Shown: positions 9,868 through 21,775, counted from the first letter of the stretch. The stretch is DNA of 64,000 bases from Phanerodontia chrysosporium (GCA_001910725.1 MJGA01000003.1:744001-808000), one strand, 5' to 3'. The notes: a model not told the origin generated them from the sequence alone. A program made the numbers and translations.

Positions 9868-11474
9868 TCATGCTTTAGAAGGTTCGTCTCTCTCTTGCCT
9901 CTGCGGCACAGCGATAGTGACGTCCTTGGGGAAGTCTTTCTCTTCCCATGTGCCGGGGATCACAGCGACGGTCAGCAGCCATGTCGCTGTTAGAGTCACG
10001 CCGTACCCTTGAGAGAGAGCTCTGTCAGTGCACAGTGATCGCAGTTCGTGCAGCCTACGAACCCTTGTCGAAACTTTTGACTGCACTCCAGCTCCAAGCC
10101 ACGAAGCCCCCAACGTAGCCGAGATAGGGCGTGAAGGCTTTGAGGAGCATCATAGCAGGTCGCGCTTGTAAGGGGATCATGGCGAGAGGTACGCGATCGA
10201 GGGCCCACTTCAGTGCAGCGGTCAGCATAGCGGCACGTTTCGTTCCTTCGATGTGCTTGTCATCCAATATGTCAAGTACGGGCGGAGGAAGGTAGCTAAA
10301 ATGGTGTTAGTCTTTAGCTCCCATAATAATCGTAGGACTTGCATTCGATAGCCCCACCACATGACTTGGATCGAAATCTTATCTGGAGAGGGTATCCAAA
10401 CTCGCTTGGTCTTGCCTGGTTGGACCGGCTGGAAGTGTACTCTGGAGGTCGATGGGGAGGAAGCAGCCTCGGCTTCCGACTGCTTACCCTCTTTCTTCGC
10501 TTTGAACGGCCATACTTCTTCTACCTTGCTCTTGAAAAGTCCGAGAGTATCTGGCTTGGCGGCCGGTCTCTCCTCGGTCTTCTCATCATCTGTGTCTGCC
10601 ACCTCCTCGGAACGTGCCAGCTCTACTTGGGAGCCGTCGTTCGGTATCAACGGGCCATAGATCATCACGCCGGAGTCATCGTCCTCCAGCGTACGCTCTT
10701 CTGCGGCGCTGATGCCGCTTCGCGCGCCTTCCGGCACGTTGGAAGGAGTCTGGCCTGGCAACTGCGCTCGGAGCTTGTCAAGTACTGCCCAGACGCTTTG
10801 GCCAGTCTTGGAGAAAGTGCCGTTCATCACGGCTGGAGAGGACAACAGAGTCACCAGTTTAGGATCAGTGACCAGCGCAGGCGGAGGATGGGAAGCCGGA
10901 GTAGAGTCGGTAGTGTTGTGCTCGTCATCAGCACTATTATCAGCTGATGGTGTGGCAGCTGAGCGCGACAGCAGAGCTTGTATTCTCTGTGCAAGAGTGA
11001 CCGGCTCCGGAGGCGGGTCAGCGCTGCTCGTGAGGGCGGAACTGGTGACCGCTGGGTCCGCAAGAAGTTCAGGAGAAGCGGGCTCATCTGCAAAGACTAT
11101 CTCCGGCGTGAGTATGTGACGTAGCAACAACACCTAGACTTACCTATGGGTGGTTGTGTCGCAGTCCCCGCATGACCTCCCTGCTCGGGAGCGCTCCAAT
11201 GTGCAGGAGGGAACTCGAGATCAGAGTCCTTCCTGGGCTGACCGAGACTCAAAAAGCGTTGTAATGGCGTGGGCTCCCCAATTACATCGCCCACCGCTGG
11301 CGTGCCAGGTGCCGAAGATGAAGAAGAAGATGTCGGGGCGTCCTTGTCTTTCTTCGAAAAGTACCCCTTCGCGCTCTGACTGAGCTGCCTGCTCAGACGT
11401 GAGAGGGATCCGCCGTCTGTCTGAGCTGCCGAGGGCGGAAGCTGCTTGTTATTGGGCGTGTAACTCGCGGACAT
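9868..11474 (-). CDS. conserved fungal membrane protein, function unknown
   Basis: Four-exon gene of about 465 residues. The N-terminal two thirds is Ser/Pro-rich and probably cytosolic (LSQSAKGYFSKKDK, LAQRIQALLSR, DSGVMIYGPLIPNDGSQVEL). A conserved core follows: TKRVWIPSPDKISIQVMWWG, then IYLPPPVLDILDDKHIEGTK, RAAMLTAALKWALDRVP and a hydrophobic segment LKAFTPYLGYVGGFVAWSW. A second hydrophobic run, YGVTLTATWLLTVAVIPGTW, lies near the end. The intron at 10296-10342 is spliced only with a GC donor (GCAAGT); this restores GYR-IYLPPP. No frameshift seen. I do not recognise a characterised family; it resembles proteins conserved across Agaricomycetes. Confidence 0.75.
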
Positions 11475-12622
11475 GATGATTGTTGCTGGTCGAGGAGACT
11501 ACTGAGCATGCGGAAGATAGAGGCACTGCAGAGCTTGAGATGACGTATTGGCGCGGTGGACCTCCTGGCGCGCAATTGAGCACTCCATGGGGAGCGCATC
11601 AGCCGTGGTCAAGCGCGGATCCAGAGTTGGTACCATTGGAACACTCGACCTGTTGTGAAGATGGCGAGTGCTGGTCGACCAGCTGAGCTCGAGTGGAACG
11701 CAGGTTTCGAGTCGCGATCAATTCAGGAGCGCCGAGCTCTCCCTCCCTCTCTTCGCCGTCTCGGGAGTAGGCGACGTCACGCGCGGTGGCAATGTCAAAA
11801 TCTCTTCCAGAGCCTCCCTGCCTGCTAGCAAGCTGTATAGTACGGCATGGACGTTGAGCTATTCGAGCGGGGTCACTAGTCCTGTCCCGGCAAGTTCAGG
11901 GCGTTGTACCATCGGCAGGTGCATGATACTGTGCAAGTCGAATTACTCTGCCTTATCGTCCGCATGAACGGGCTCCACATTGACATCGGCCACTGGCCTT
12001 TCCAGCGAACTTCCAGTCAGAGTCTCGAGTTAGATCACGGTGGGTGGTCGCCACCTCGGTGCAGCTCTTGGCATTGATGCACGCAATGCTACTAGGTTGC
12101 TTCTCCTGCAGAACCATGTGGGCCTCTTCTGGAGCACGACATGCACCTTGCCTTTGGCCCATCGCAAACACGCTGCCTATCCACTGTGACCGTATGGAAG
12201 TCTTCGAACCTCGTACTAACGATCCTGGTGAGTTGTCTGTGTCCGTGCTCTCAATGCTTGGCATGTCAACAAATTTGCTCACAAATCAGAGTATTCGTCG
12301 ATATGCCTTGAGGAACCTGCGGCCCACATGCCATTTACGCCGAAGATGCTGGTTCTTGTCGTTCGAGAACGCCGATACACTCATGACATGTTCCGTATTG
12401 TCGTTGTCAGACCACCGCGAGCTTGCCAAGTGACGCGTCGCAAGAAGTACAACCCGCAAGTGGTTTCTTGTCATGTGGGTACGAGCTCTGCATGACCTTG
12501 CGGGAATACCCAACTGATAATGTCCGTCAAGCACCATATGCGCCTCTGTAGTCTCGGAGTATATATGCCTCCCCCAAAGCGAGATGCTTTTGCAGCCGGC
12601 ACTACTCCTCGCTTCCTTCGCC
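11475..12622. other. intergenic, divergent promoters
   Basis: Head-to-head region between the minus-strand membrane protein and the plus-strand M35 protease. A TATA box of the protease lies at 12560. No gene supported inside. Confidence 0.45.
12560..12566 (+). promoter_or_regulatory. TATA box of the M35 protease
   Basis: TATATAT 63 bases before the ATG at 12623, a typical spacing for secreted fungal enzymes in this window. Confidence 0.55.
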
Positions 12623-13955
12623 ATGTTCTCTTCTGTCGCCCGCTCAGCATTGGTCACCCTCATCGCGTCTGCGATCGCGGTCTCCGCGACTCCAGGACTC
12701 ACGCTCAAGCTGTCCGGCGCGCCTGAGGTGAATGGGGTTGACAACCTCAAAATTGTCACGACGCTCCAGAACACTGGCGATGAGACGTTGAAGCTGCTGA
12801 ACGATCCCGGGGGCCGCTCTCGAAGATGCCCACCGACACATTCCTTGTCGAGCATGAAGCAACGGGTGCTTCCCCGGCTTTCACAGGCGTCAAGGTACGA
12901 TATTGCGATTGCTTGAACCTTTTGGTCATCTCACAGGTCGGTTGCAGGTCAAATATGTCCCCTCGGTTGCGGCCAAGGTTGGCCAAAACGATGCTTTCAC
13001 AGTCCTTGCGCCTGGAGAGTCCATTTCCGTCGAGCATGATCGTAAGTAACTGCAATGCCCTGGCAAGTCGTACGATGGTTGAGCGTTTTGCACGTCAGTC
13101 TCCTCTGCCTATAACTTTACCACATCTGGTAGCGGGAAGTACTCGTTCGCTGCGGTGAACCGCTTCCACTACGTCGACCCCGAAAGCGGAGCTCCGGTTG
13201 AGCTGTACGCTGAGCACCCCGAGGCTCACTCTACTCTCGTCAAGGGCAAGCTTGCAGTCGCTCGCCCAACCGGTCTGACCAAGCGCGCGACCTATACGGG
13301 CTGCTCGTCCTCTCAACAGAGCAGTCTCGTCTCAGCTGCCTCGGCTGCTCAGTCCTACGCTTCCAGTGCATATCAGTGAGCTTATCGTGCGACTACTGCA
13401 TGCTCTAATATGCATACTGATGCCTCTGCAGGTACACGAGCTCGCACACCTCGTCTACCACGCGCTTCACGACTTGGTTCGGCACATTCTCGAGCTCTCA
13501 CCACAACACAATCCTGACTCACTACTCGAACCTGAACGGCAACACGTACTCGAGCTACCACTTCGACTGCACTTGCACCGACTCCGGCACTTACGCCTAC
13601 GTCTATCCTGATGATTTGGTCATGTTTACCTCTGCGGTGCATTCTGGCAGGCACCCACAACCGGTACCGACTCCAAGGGTGGCACTCTTATCCATGAGGT
13701 ACGTGCATCGCTTGCATGAACGAAGCTACCTCTCACTTTCCGGCCCGTGTAGAGCTCCCACTTCACAGCGAATGCTGGCACTCAGGACTACGTTTATGGT
13801 CAAACCGACGCTAAGAGCCTGGCTAAGAGCAACCCGAACGAGGCTATCATGAATGCAGACAACACGAGGTGAGTTTGTCACGCACGATTTGGTCGCTCGG
13901 TTCACTGACATACTTGCGCTAGTACTACGCTGAGAACAACCCTGCGCTGTCGTAA
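12623..13955 (+). CDS. secreted deuterolysin / peptidyl-Lys metalloendopeptidase (M35)
   Basis: Secreted zinc endopeptidase of the aspzincin family, close to the lysine-specific enzymes known from mushrooms. MFSSVARSALVTLIASAIAV is the signal peptide. A propeptide of about 160 residues (LTLKLSGAPEVNGVDNLKIV) ends at a Kex2-like KR, and mature protein begins ATYTGCSSSQQ. The zinc site HESSH is split by an intron between HE and SSH and is followed by GTQDYVYG, whose Asp is the third ligand of aspzincins. Cysteines in CTCTDSGTYAYVYPDD and VYLCGAFWQAPTTGTDSKG match the family. Six exons. Two one-base losses are needed to read it: near 12806-12808 (NDP/RGPLSK) and at the T run 13615-13617 (YPDD/FGHVYLC). 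Likely role: extracellular protein nutrition. Confidence 0.9.
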
Positions 13956-14109
13956 GGCCGCCAGCAGCAGCGAGGTGCTGGACCTTGAAACGCGTAATAT
14001 GACTTTGTGATGTTTGCTATCGTTGAATATACTTTGACGTGGATTTTGCGTGACGTCCGAGCAATTCTTCGTAAAGCAGTCGGTGGTATCCGGGGTCTGG
14101 TACAGGGCG

Positions 14110-14117
14110 CTATATTA
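14110..14117 (+). promoter_or_regulatory. possible TATA element upstream of DMC1
   Basis: CTATATTA about 120 bases before the proposed ATG, followed by a pyrimidine-rich tract (14130-14215). A second TATATA only 8 bases before the ATG is too close to serve that start. Confidence 0.3.
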
Positions 14118-14231
14118 GTGAAGGCGTCCTCCGGACAGTCCGCACCGTCTCTCCTTCTCCTTCACCTCTCGCTCTGGCATTTCTCCAACAGCCTCAGTTA
14201 TCTCTACTCTCCACCGCATATATACGGCATA

Positions 14232-16201
14232 ATGGCTCGTCAAGCAGTACAGAGGCCCCGTCACGTCCATCTACTCCCCCCGGCGACGATGGAGAGGAAG
14301 TACGTCCAGTTGTAGGAGGCCTATGCTATACATGTGGCTATCCGCTCTGAAGGTTTACTTCGACAGCGTTGACGAATTGCAGCAGCATGTAAGTAGCACG
14401 ATGCTGAGTAGAAGGATGTAACTCACGCTATATGACGCGTGCAGGGTATCAACGTACAGGACATTCTGAAGCTCAAAGTCGTTTCCGTCACACGTTTAAT
14501 CCCCTTCAGACCTCTCATAATCCTGCTTGTAGTCTGCTGCGATTCACACAGTGTCTGGCGTGACCATGACACAAGGCGACAACTACTAAAGATCAAGGTA
14601 TGTATGCAATCTGATGACGTGCAAGTGAACATCTCTCAAGATGCCCAGGGCATGTCTGAAGCCAAAGTCGAGAAGATTAAGGTGAGTGGACAATAAAAAC
14701 ATGGTATATGCGCTGATACCGACTATGTGCGCCTTTTAGGAGGCCGCTCACAAAATACTGGTCAGTGGCATGTGTCTGGCGTTAAGGGCTATACATATCT
14801 CGGATCATAATACAGGGCTCTTCGTTCGCCACTGGACTCGAGATACAAGACAAACGCAAGCGCGTTCTAGTCATCAGTACGGGCAGTAAGAATGTCGATA
14901 CGATTCTTGGAGGTGCTAGCGTTTGAATCTTCTATTTTCCAACAAGCTCACGTCTGTTCAAGGTGGCATCATGTCGCAGTCCATTACCGAAGGTCAGCCT
15001 GCACCGCCTCGAACTGTCACGCGAATAGTCTGAACATACTTTCTCAGTATACGGAGAGTTCCGCACAGGAAAGACCCAACTGGCGCATACGATGAGCGTC
15101 GTTGCTCAGCTGCCGCCCGACATGGGCGGTGCGTCTGGGAAGGTGCGCTAGTTTCACTAATTGGCCCACCCGCTACTGACGCTACTTCAGGTCGCATATA
15201 TCGACACGGAAGGTACTTTTCGCCCTGACCGCATTCGCTCCATAGCGGATCGCTTCGGGGTCAATGGAGACATGGCCCTCGAGAATATCCTATATGGTAA
15301 CGAAGACCTTCGTCACTTCATGCAGTTTTGACGACCTATTCTAGCGAGAGCGTTCAATAGTGAACATCAGGTAGGCTGACCTGCTGTGAATTACGTATAG
15401 TCCTAACAGTGTGCGTTTGACAGATGGAGCTCATCAATGAATGCTCAATGCGTTTCGCTGAGGACAAGGATTTCAGGCTTCTGGTAATACCGTTCAGCAT
15501 TCGGGTCGAATCACACTGATAGTATTTAGATCGTTGACAGTATCATGGCTTTGTTCCGAACTGACTACTCCGGAAGAGGAGAACTCAGTGAACGACAGCA
15601 GAAAGTAGGTCTGGCATCAGTCTTTCCGGTGCAACGCTGATTTGCGGCTTGCGACTCAGCTTGCACAGGTACGGTGTCGAGAGAAGAGGGAACATTGCGG
15701 TGGTGTCACTCAGGCCGATATACAGATGCTCTCAAAGCTCAGTAAACTCTCCGAAGAATACAACGTAAGGTATTCGTGGAACTCGTCAGCAGCGAGTGCT
15801 CACCGCTGGTATATTGTAGATCGCAATCCTAATGACTAACCAAGTGCAATGTGCGCCACCAGTGTACCTTACAACGCGTCGCTCACCTAGCATCTAGCGG
15901 ATCCTGGTGCCACGATGACCTTCGTTGCCGGAGGGGCTCTGAAACCGATCGGCGGGCATATTCTTTCGCATGCCTCCGCTACGCGCATGTTCCTCCGCAA
16001 GGGTGCGTCATGTTGCACAACGCACAGCAACAGACTTTCTAGAGCTCGGTCTTGGTGAGGCACCGCGCTGATTATCGTATGATTTGATTTGCTCCTCCAG
16101 GTCGTGCCGAAGAGCGAGTGGCGAAGCTTGTCGACAGTCCGGACCGACCGGAAAGTGAAGCGTCTTACAAGCTCGACGAAGGTGGCTGGGCCGACGTTTG
16201 A
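14232..16201 (+). CDS. DMC1: meiotic recombinase DMC1
   Basis: RecA-family strand-exchange protein that works with Rad51 in meiotic recombination. Roughly fourteen introns split the gene. Reassembled segments read [20 protein letters not shown], then [39 protein letters not shown] and [16 protein letters not shown]. The Walker A segment is [16 protein letters not shown] and Walker [21 protein letters not shown]. The C-terminus carries [20 protein letters not shown] and [13 protein letters not shown]. The N-terminal signature and ending indicate Dmc1 rather than Rad51. Two frame losses: the C run 14276-14281 between the ATG and exon 1's end, and near 14570 (ACC ATG ACA-CAAGG, where one A is missing). 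The exact start is therefore uncertain. Expected expression is in basidia; no meiotic control element is identified. Confidence 0.9.
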
Positions 16202-16662
16202 GGTCCGGAAAGTGGGCTCTACCCTGGTCGTTGGCTGCTCGATCCTTCCATGGCTCCTTGTCTGGCCCGCTGCTTCTGTGCTCTCCAATATTGCCCTCGA
16301 ATGCTGTCTGAGCTCGCGTCTCCACTCTCGCTGTTTGTGTCTACTGTCGCTCCTGGACTCCGGACTTGCCTCGGAATATAGCATACTTCCTTACACTCGA
16401 CCAGCTGTACCGAAGACTAACCTGTGATTGTAACGACGTATTCGTCTATTCTTGCGTTGGCTAAGGGCTGATTGGTAACACATCTGCTCGATGACGCACC
16501 TGACACGCTCGCACCGCCGGGGTCACGGACTCCCCGGGCAGCTATCCCATGTCGATGACTTGGCTGCTTCAACCCATCAGGTCCAGTCTATATAATACTA
16601 CTCACAAAGCTGGCTATCTTAAGGCATCCCATCTGCATACGCTCGTTCGCCCAGCAGAGAGG
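16202..16662. other. intergenic
   Basis: 3' flank of DMC1 and promoter of the EthD-like gene, with its TATA box at 16589. No additional gene. Confidence 0.5.
16589..16595 (+). promoter_or_regulatory. TATA box of the EthD-like gene
   Basis: TATATAA 68-74 bases before the ATG at 16663. Confidence 0.55.
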
Positions 16663-17363
16663 ATGGCTCCCCCCGCATATCTCCTCGTCTTCTCCGACCC
16701 AGGGGCCGGCGTCTCTCAGGAGGAGTTCACCGACTGGTACGACAACGAGCATGTCCCCCTCCGCGTCGTCGTCCAGCTTTCCTCAACTGGACTCGATGGA
16801 AAGCAGCTGATGGGCAGAAGCCAGCCTGGGCCGCATCCTACGACCTCACCACGTACGAGGACACGCTGAAGCCGCCGTACTCCCGGCTCGCGGAGACGCG
16901 CAGCGATCGCGAGAAAAGAATCTTGAGAGATGTCGAGGTGTTGGACAGGCGGACATACGAGCTGCTGGAAGGCCCACGTACCCCACCGTCATCGCTCTAC
17001 GACCCGAAGAAGCCGCCGCGCTACACGCTCTTCGTGTCTGCCGACGTGAAGGAGGAAGGGGAGGAGAACTTCAATAGGTGGTATGACGAAGAGCACATCC
17101 CGATGATCGCGCAACTTCCCGGGTGGGTCAGGAGCAGAAGGTTTGTGTTGAAAGATTGGGGGAAAATGGGTGTCGAGGGGCAAAAAGAACAGCTGCCGCC
17201 GCCGAAATATCTCGCAGTGCACGAGTGGGAATCGGGGATTGAGGTGATCAACGACGCGAAAGTGAGAGAGTCGTGGCAGACGCCCTGGAAGACCGAGGTG
17301 GACAAGTTTGTGGTGAGACGAGAGAAGAGGCTGTTCGAGTATTACAGGCACTGGGAGAAGTAA
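16663..17363 (+). CDS. double EthD-like dimeric alpha/beta-barrel protein
   Basis: Intronless gene of about 233 residues with two copies of one fold. The first half has YLLVFSDPGAG and FTDWYDNEHVPLR; the second has YTLFVSADVKEE and FNRWYDEEHIPMIAQLPGW. The F-x-x-WYD-x-EH motif is typical of EthD-type dimeric alpha/beta barrels, so the gene probably arose by internal duplication and gives a pseudo-dimer in one chain. Between them is NWTRWKAADGQKPAWAASYD, in a different frame from the start: one base is missing around 16765-16775, after VPLRVVV. Members of this fold include monooxygenases, isomerases and stress proteins; none is assigned here. It has a clear TATA box. Confidence 0.75.
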
Positions 17364-17869
17364 TCGACTAGGCATGTGCAGGATTTTTCAAGACATGCAA
17401 TTGCAGCCGCACCATCACCACCACACAGAGTACCGAGTGACAGCAGTCCGTCAGCAGACAGGTGGGTCCTGTAAAAGCAACCGCGCACGCACGCTTGGCA
17501 ATAGCGGTCGAACGTTGCTCAACCTCATATCGAGGACGACCACGCGCTCCCAGGTACGCCGCACAACTATAGCGCTGATCCGTGGGTTGATGCCCTTCCG
17601 CGCTGCAGGCCATCACGGCAAGACTGTCTTCCCCTGCTGCGTGCTCCGAGTGCGCATGAGCACCCGTCTGATTCCTGCACATCAATTTACATTTGCCATG
17701 CTGTCCATGGCGCTCTGCTCGACGTTCTCCCGCATGAACTGTCAGACGAGATAGCACGTTCGACGTGCTCGGCAGCTCGGGGCCTCCTCACGAGTATATA
17801 ACGTACAGGCAGCGGCCTAGAAGAGGCCCTAGGCATCCTCCAGGTTACCTCCATCGGACGTCACCCAGC
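17364..17869. other. intergenic
   Basis: 3' flank of the EthD-like gene, then the promoter of RNase T2 with a TATA box at 17795. Open frames on both strands here lack any recognisable protein. Confidence 0.5.
17795..17801 (+). promoter_or_regulatory. TATA box of RNase T2
   Basis: TATATAA about 70 bases before the ATG at 17870. Confidence 0.55.
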
Positions 17870-18965
17870 ATGTCGAGGTTCGCGTTGCTGTCGGGTTTCA
17901 TCGCCGCCCTGGCTTCTCCTTCACTTGCACAGGGCTTGGATGGCCTGTTACGCCTGCCCAACACCTACCCGAACCTGACGTCCTGCTTGAGCCAGCCTTC
18001 GTTTTTCTCTTGCGAGAATACGACGGTGATTGAGAACACCTGCTGCTCACCTACTCCGGGCGGACTCGGTGAGTCTTGACGTCTGGAATCTGGTCTCCTG
18101 CAGTTCTTGAGAAATATTTGCGCAGTTCTTTCCACCCAGTTCTGGGATACCTACACGGGACTCGAGCATCGCGGTCAGCTCCTGCCCAAGAACAGTTGGA
18201 CACTTCACGGCCTCTGGCCTGACAACTGCGACGGCTCGTTCGACCAGTACTGCGACTTTTCCAGGCAGTATGATCCTGCCCCATCGCCTGCCAAGCTGCC
18301 CAACGGGACGGTCATTCCTCCTTATAATGGCCCTTCCGTCGCGACCTTCATAGCAGAGTTTGGCCGCTTCGACCTGCTTAACTTCAGTCAGTTGCTGCCA
18401 CTCTTGCCTTGGTAGATTCTGACCTGGTTATTAGTGAACAAGTACTGGATCAACCAGGGTGCCCCCAACGACGTATTCTGGGCTCACGAGTTCTCTAAGC
18501 ACGCGACCTGCACGTCTACTTTCGATGTCGCTTGCTATGGCCCCGACTACAAGAAGCATCAGGATCTCGTAGACTTCTACGATGCAGCTATACGTGCCTA
18601 CAAGCAATACCCAACGTACAACATGCTGGCGGCGTATGTAATCGCACCAGTTTCCGCGCGAGCTGGTTCTCACTTTTGCTTCTCGATAGGTTTGGGATCA
18701 TTCCATCTAACAAGACAACTTACACGCTGAGCCAGTTCCAAACTGCGCTCAAAGCGCAGACTGGAGCTGTCCCTTACCTCGGCTGCGGCAACAACGGGAC
18801 AGTCCTACAAGAGGTCTGGTACTTCCAGCACGTTTTTGGCACCGAACAGTTCGGCCACTTCAAGACGTTAGACTCCACGACGAATTCGACATGCTCCCCA
18901 CTGCGGGCATCTGGTACTACGAGCGCACGCCGACTTCGGAGCATGATGTCCGCCTGCTCCCTTAA
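17870..18965 (+). CDS. secreted ribonuclease T2
   Basis: Extracellular or vacuolar endoribonuclease of the T2 family, which cuts RNA through 2',3'-cyclic phosphates. Signal peptide MSRFALLSGFIAALASPSLA. The two catalytic blocks are clear: CAS I WTLHGLWPDNCDGSF and CAS II FWAHEFSKHATC, with both histidines and the Glu present. Cysteine-rich N-terminus (SCENTTVIENTCCSPTPGG) as in fungal enzymes, and several N-glycosylation sequons. Four exons; introns begin after GGL, LLNF and NMLAA. Near the end the frame slips at the C run 18896-18899: with one more C the protein continues TAGIWYYERTPTSEHDVR and stops at 18963-18965. Without it the tail is unrelated and ends slightly later. Confidence 0.92.
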
Positions 18966-19179
18966 AACCCCTATGAGTCAGGAGATTCCGCTTGCACTGT
19001 ATAATGCTTCTACACCATTGTAATAATCGCAAGACACTCTTGCTGTAATATCTACGATGCGCCGCGAGCTGTGTTCATGTGCACGTCTAGCCAGGATCGC
19101 AGCGCCGCATTCGAGAACGTATCGGAATGTCTGGCAGTGCGTCGAGTTGACAAGCCGGACATACCACTCGACCTCCACC

Positions 19180-20012
19180 ATGTCCCGACAGCCTCCTGAT
19201 TACGAGTCGCGAGAGTATTGGGAGAATCGCTTCAAAAACGAAACACATTTCGAATGGCTCGGAGACGGGCGCAGCACCATTATCCCTGTTCTGCGGGAGC
19301 ACCTGCTGAGCCGATCTGCGACAAACACTCTACCACCGCTATGCTTGCACATCGGGGCGGAGCGTCGACGTTGTCCAACGACATTTTGCAAGAGTACCAC
19401 TCAGTCTTCGGCAAGGCCTTCAATACATCTGTCATTTTCAACACAGACTTCGCGACGGAGGTCGTGAAGCGGGGTAATCAAATGGAACGGGGTCGGGGAC
19501 CGGAGGTCGTCTGGGAACAAGTCGATCTGCTGCGATGGAAAGATATGCTCGCATTGAAGGAGAAGGTATTGGGGACAGAAGGAAGGAAATTCGACTTCGT
19601 CGTGGACAAAAGTACGGCGGACGCGGTCGCCTGTAGGGAAGACATGGAGTTCACCAAAGAAACACTCGGCGGCTCACCAAGAGATGCGCACCCACTCATC
19701 GATCATGAAGTCTCGCAGTGCGACGCCGAAGCTATGGTCTTCCACCCCGTAGAAGTCCTCGCCCTACACCTGGCATCCCTCGTCGAACCCAGCGGCGTTT
19801 GGCTGTCTCTGTCGTACTCGGCGAATCGGTTCGAATTCTTCGAGGAAGGACGTGAAGAGGAGGGGCTGATGACGGGGCTCTTTTGGAAAATGGAGCGGGT
19901 CGTCACTATCAGGGCGAGGCCAGGGAGTGCAGAGCCAGGCAAGCATGTCCCAGATGTGTACCATTACCTGTACGTTTTGCGACGCACAGACACCGTGATC
20001 GCCATGGAATAA
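19180..20012 (+). CDS. SAM-dependent methyltransferase (METTL13/EFM-like)
   Basis: Intronless gene of about 277 residues. It starts MSRQPPDYESREYWENRF and EWLGDGRSTIIPVLREHL, a beginning typical of eukaryotic class I methyltransferases that modify proteins such as eEF1A. The SAM loop reads LHIGAGAST once one base is added near 19359 (GG), followed by an acidic strand VIFNTDFA and KFDFVVDKSTADAV, which matches the family's post-motif IV region. The C-terminus has VWLSLSYSANRFEFF and a beta-strand YHYLYVLRRTD. An ATG at 19057 lies upstream in frame, but that leader has no similarity, so 19180 is chosen. Substrate not known. Confidence 0.75.
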
Positions 20013-20160
20013 AAGGTCGCAGCATTCCGAACAATAACCAGCACCGTCTCAGGCGGCTGGTACTAGAGTGAACAGATCGTGTATGTTGTCCGTCATGGTC
20101 ATGGACAAGTCGTGGTCGTGAGCGCTCAGTCTCGCGGTTCCCGCTTGTCCGCCGACGACC

Positions 20161-21775
20161 ATGTCAGAGAGTTCCGACGACCGTCTCCGCGTGTTCACGC
20201 TGAACTGTTGGTTGGTAAAGCTCCCAGTATCTCTGCTCACATGCTAAATGTCTTCCTTGGTGCAGGGGCTTGAAGTATGTATCGAGTAACAGGCGCGAAC
20301 GAGTCGAGGCTATAGCGAAGGTCCTGGCGGACTCGGACTATGACATTATTACACTGCAAGAACTCTGGGTGTTCGCAGACTACGAGCATGTCCGGGAAGC
20401 AGTTTCAGCAAAGCTCCCATATTCGAAATTCTTCTACAGGTATGTACCCGCTTCGTCGGTCCTCTAGGTCTAACTCACTGTGGTCCCTGAAGTGGTGCAC
20501 TGGGGGCCGGGCTTGTCATACTGTCTCGTTTCCCTATTCTAGCCGCTACCATCCATCCATACTCTCTGAACGGGTCCCCATTGATGTCCTGGCTGGGGAC
20601 TGGTTCGTGGGGAAAGCCGCCGCCAGCGTGCTCATCGCGCACCCCATCCTCGGACAAACCCAGATATTCAACACGCATGTAAGACGCGTTCACGCTGCTA
20701 TTATTTGCGCAGTACTAATATAATACACAAGCTCTTCGCCATGGGTGGTGACGAAGGCCCCGACCACTTTAAGGCTCATCGGCTCGTTAACGCTTGGGAA
20801 TTCGCCAAGCTCGCTCGCCAGGCAGCTGAGGTCGGACGCTATGTTATTGCTGCGGGTGACTTCAACAGCGTCCCCACCGCGCCGCCTATGGCTATCATTC
20901 GCGAGCATGCATCACTCAACGACGCATGGGTGGACTCACACAAGCACGTTCGGACACCCACAGATTTCGTGCCATCGCCCATTGACGCTATCCACATGTA
21001 TGGTGTGACAGCAGACTCGCCACTGAACTCGTACTCTGCCGGGAAACCTCTGGAACCCTACGCGCGGAAATACCAGGGCAAGAGGCTAGACTATATCTTG
21101 TACCGCGGACCCACCAGCCCTCCAGCGAATAACCGCACCCCTCGACTAGAGTGCGTTGACACGAAGGTCGTGCTCACGGAAGACGTCCCTGGGACGAACT
21201 ACTCGTACTCAGATCACTTTGGTCTGGAAGCGACCTTTGAAATCACGCTTCCTGGAGCCGACGTGAACGATCCCGAACAGACTCACATACCAGCTCCAGC
21301 GGACATGAACATCACCACTGCTGCTTTTCTCGACGACCCTCTTCTGCAGAGTGTGCAGACCGCGGAATCTTTTGTCCTGACGTCGGTGTCAAACCCGAAT
21401 CCAATTCCTCGGCCGACTCTCTCTCCCGAGTCGATCGTCTCGACATTACAATCGCTCACGGCCCGTTATCGCTACGCTGTCTCTCGCGCCCGCTACCATC
21501 TCTCTATATTCATTGCGAGTATAGTGGCTTTACTTGTGCTCATCATCAGTTCTGCGTGGGTGGCCAGTCCATGGCTATCCCCGATCTACATGCTCCTCAC
21601 TGTGTTCCTGGCCTGGCTGGCGACAACGATGCTGTACATCGGTTTCGTATACGGGAAGTGGGAGATCAACGCGTTGACGAATGTCATAGAAGAACTCGAG
21701 ATTTACCGAGCTAGTTTGGACGACAGACATGGGGGAGGTGGGGGAGCAGTTGCATGGAGGTCATCAGCGCGGTAG
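20161..21775 (+). CDS. inositol phosphosphingolipid phospholipase C / neutral sphingomyelinase
   Basis: Orthologue of yeast Isc1 and mammalian neutral sphingomyelinase 2-type enzymes, which release ceramide from inositol phosphosphingolipids at ER and mitochondrial membranes. It belongs to the endonuclease/exonuclease/phosphatase fold. Visible motifs: RLRVFTLNCWGLKYVS, DIITLQELWVFADY (Mg-binding Glu), GAGLVILSRFPI, VLAGDWFVGKAAASV, IAAGDFNSVPTAPPM and YSDHFGLEATFEI (catalytic Asp-His). Two C-terminal membrane helices, LSIFIASIVALLVLIISSAW and LSPIYMLLTVFLAWLATTML, place it in the membrane. Four exons. One base is missing at the C run 20576-20579 (NGSP/IDVLAG). The product of about 480 residues is normal for fungi. 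Confidence 0.9.

Noticed and set aside
11668..11967. 99-codon plus-strand frame in the 11.5-12.6 kb gap
   Set aside because: No recognisable sequence, no clear start context, no downstream exon; treated as chance.
13366..13611. Leu/His-rich 81-codon frame within the M35 gene
   Set aside because: Out-of-frame reading of the exon YTSSHTSSTTRF; the protease frame explains the DNA.
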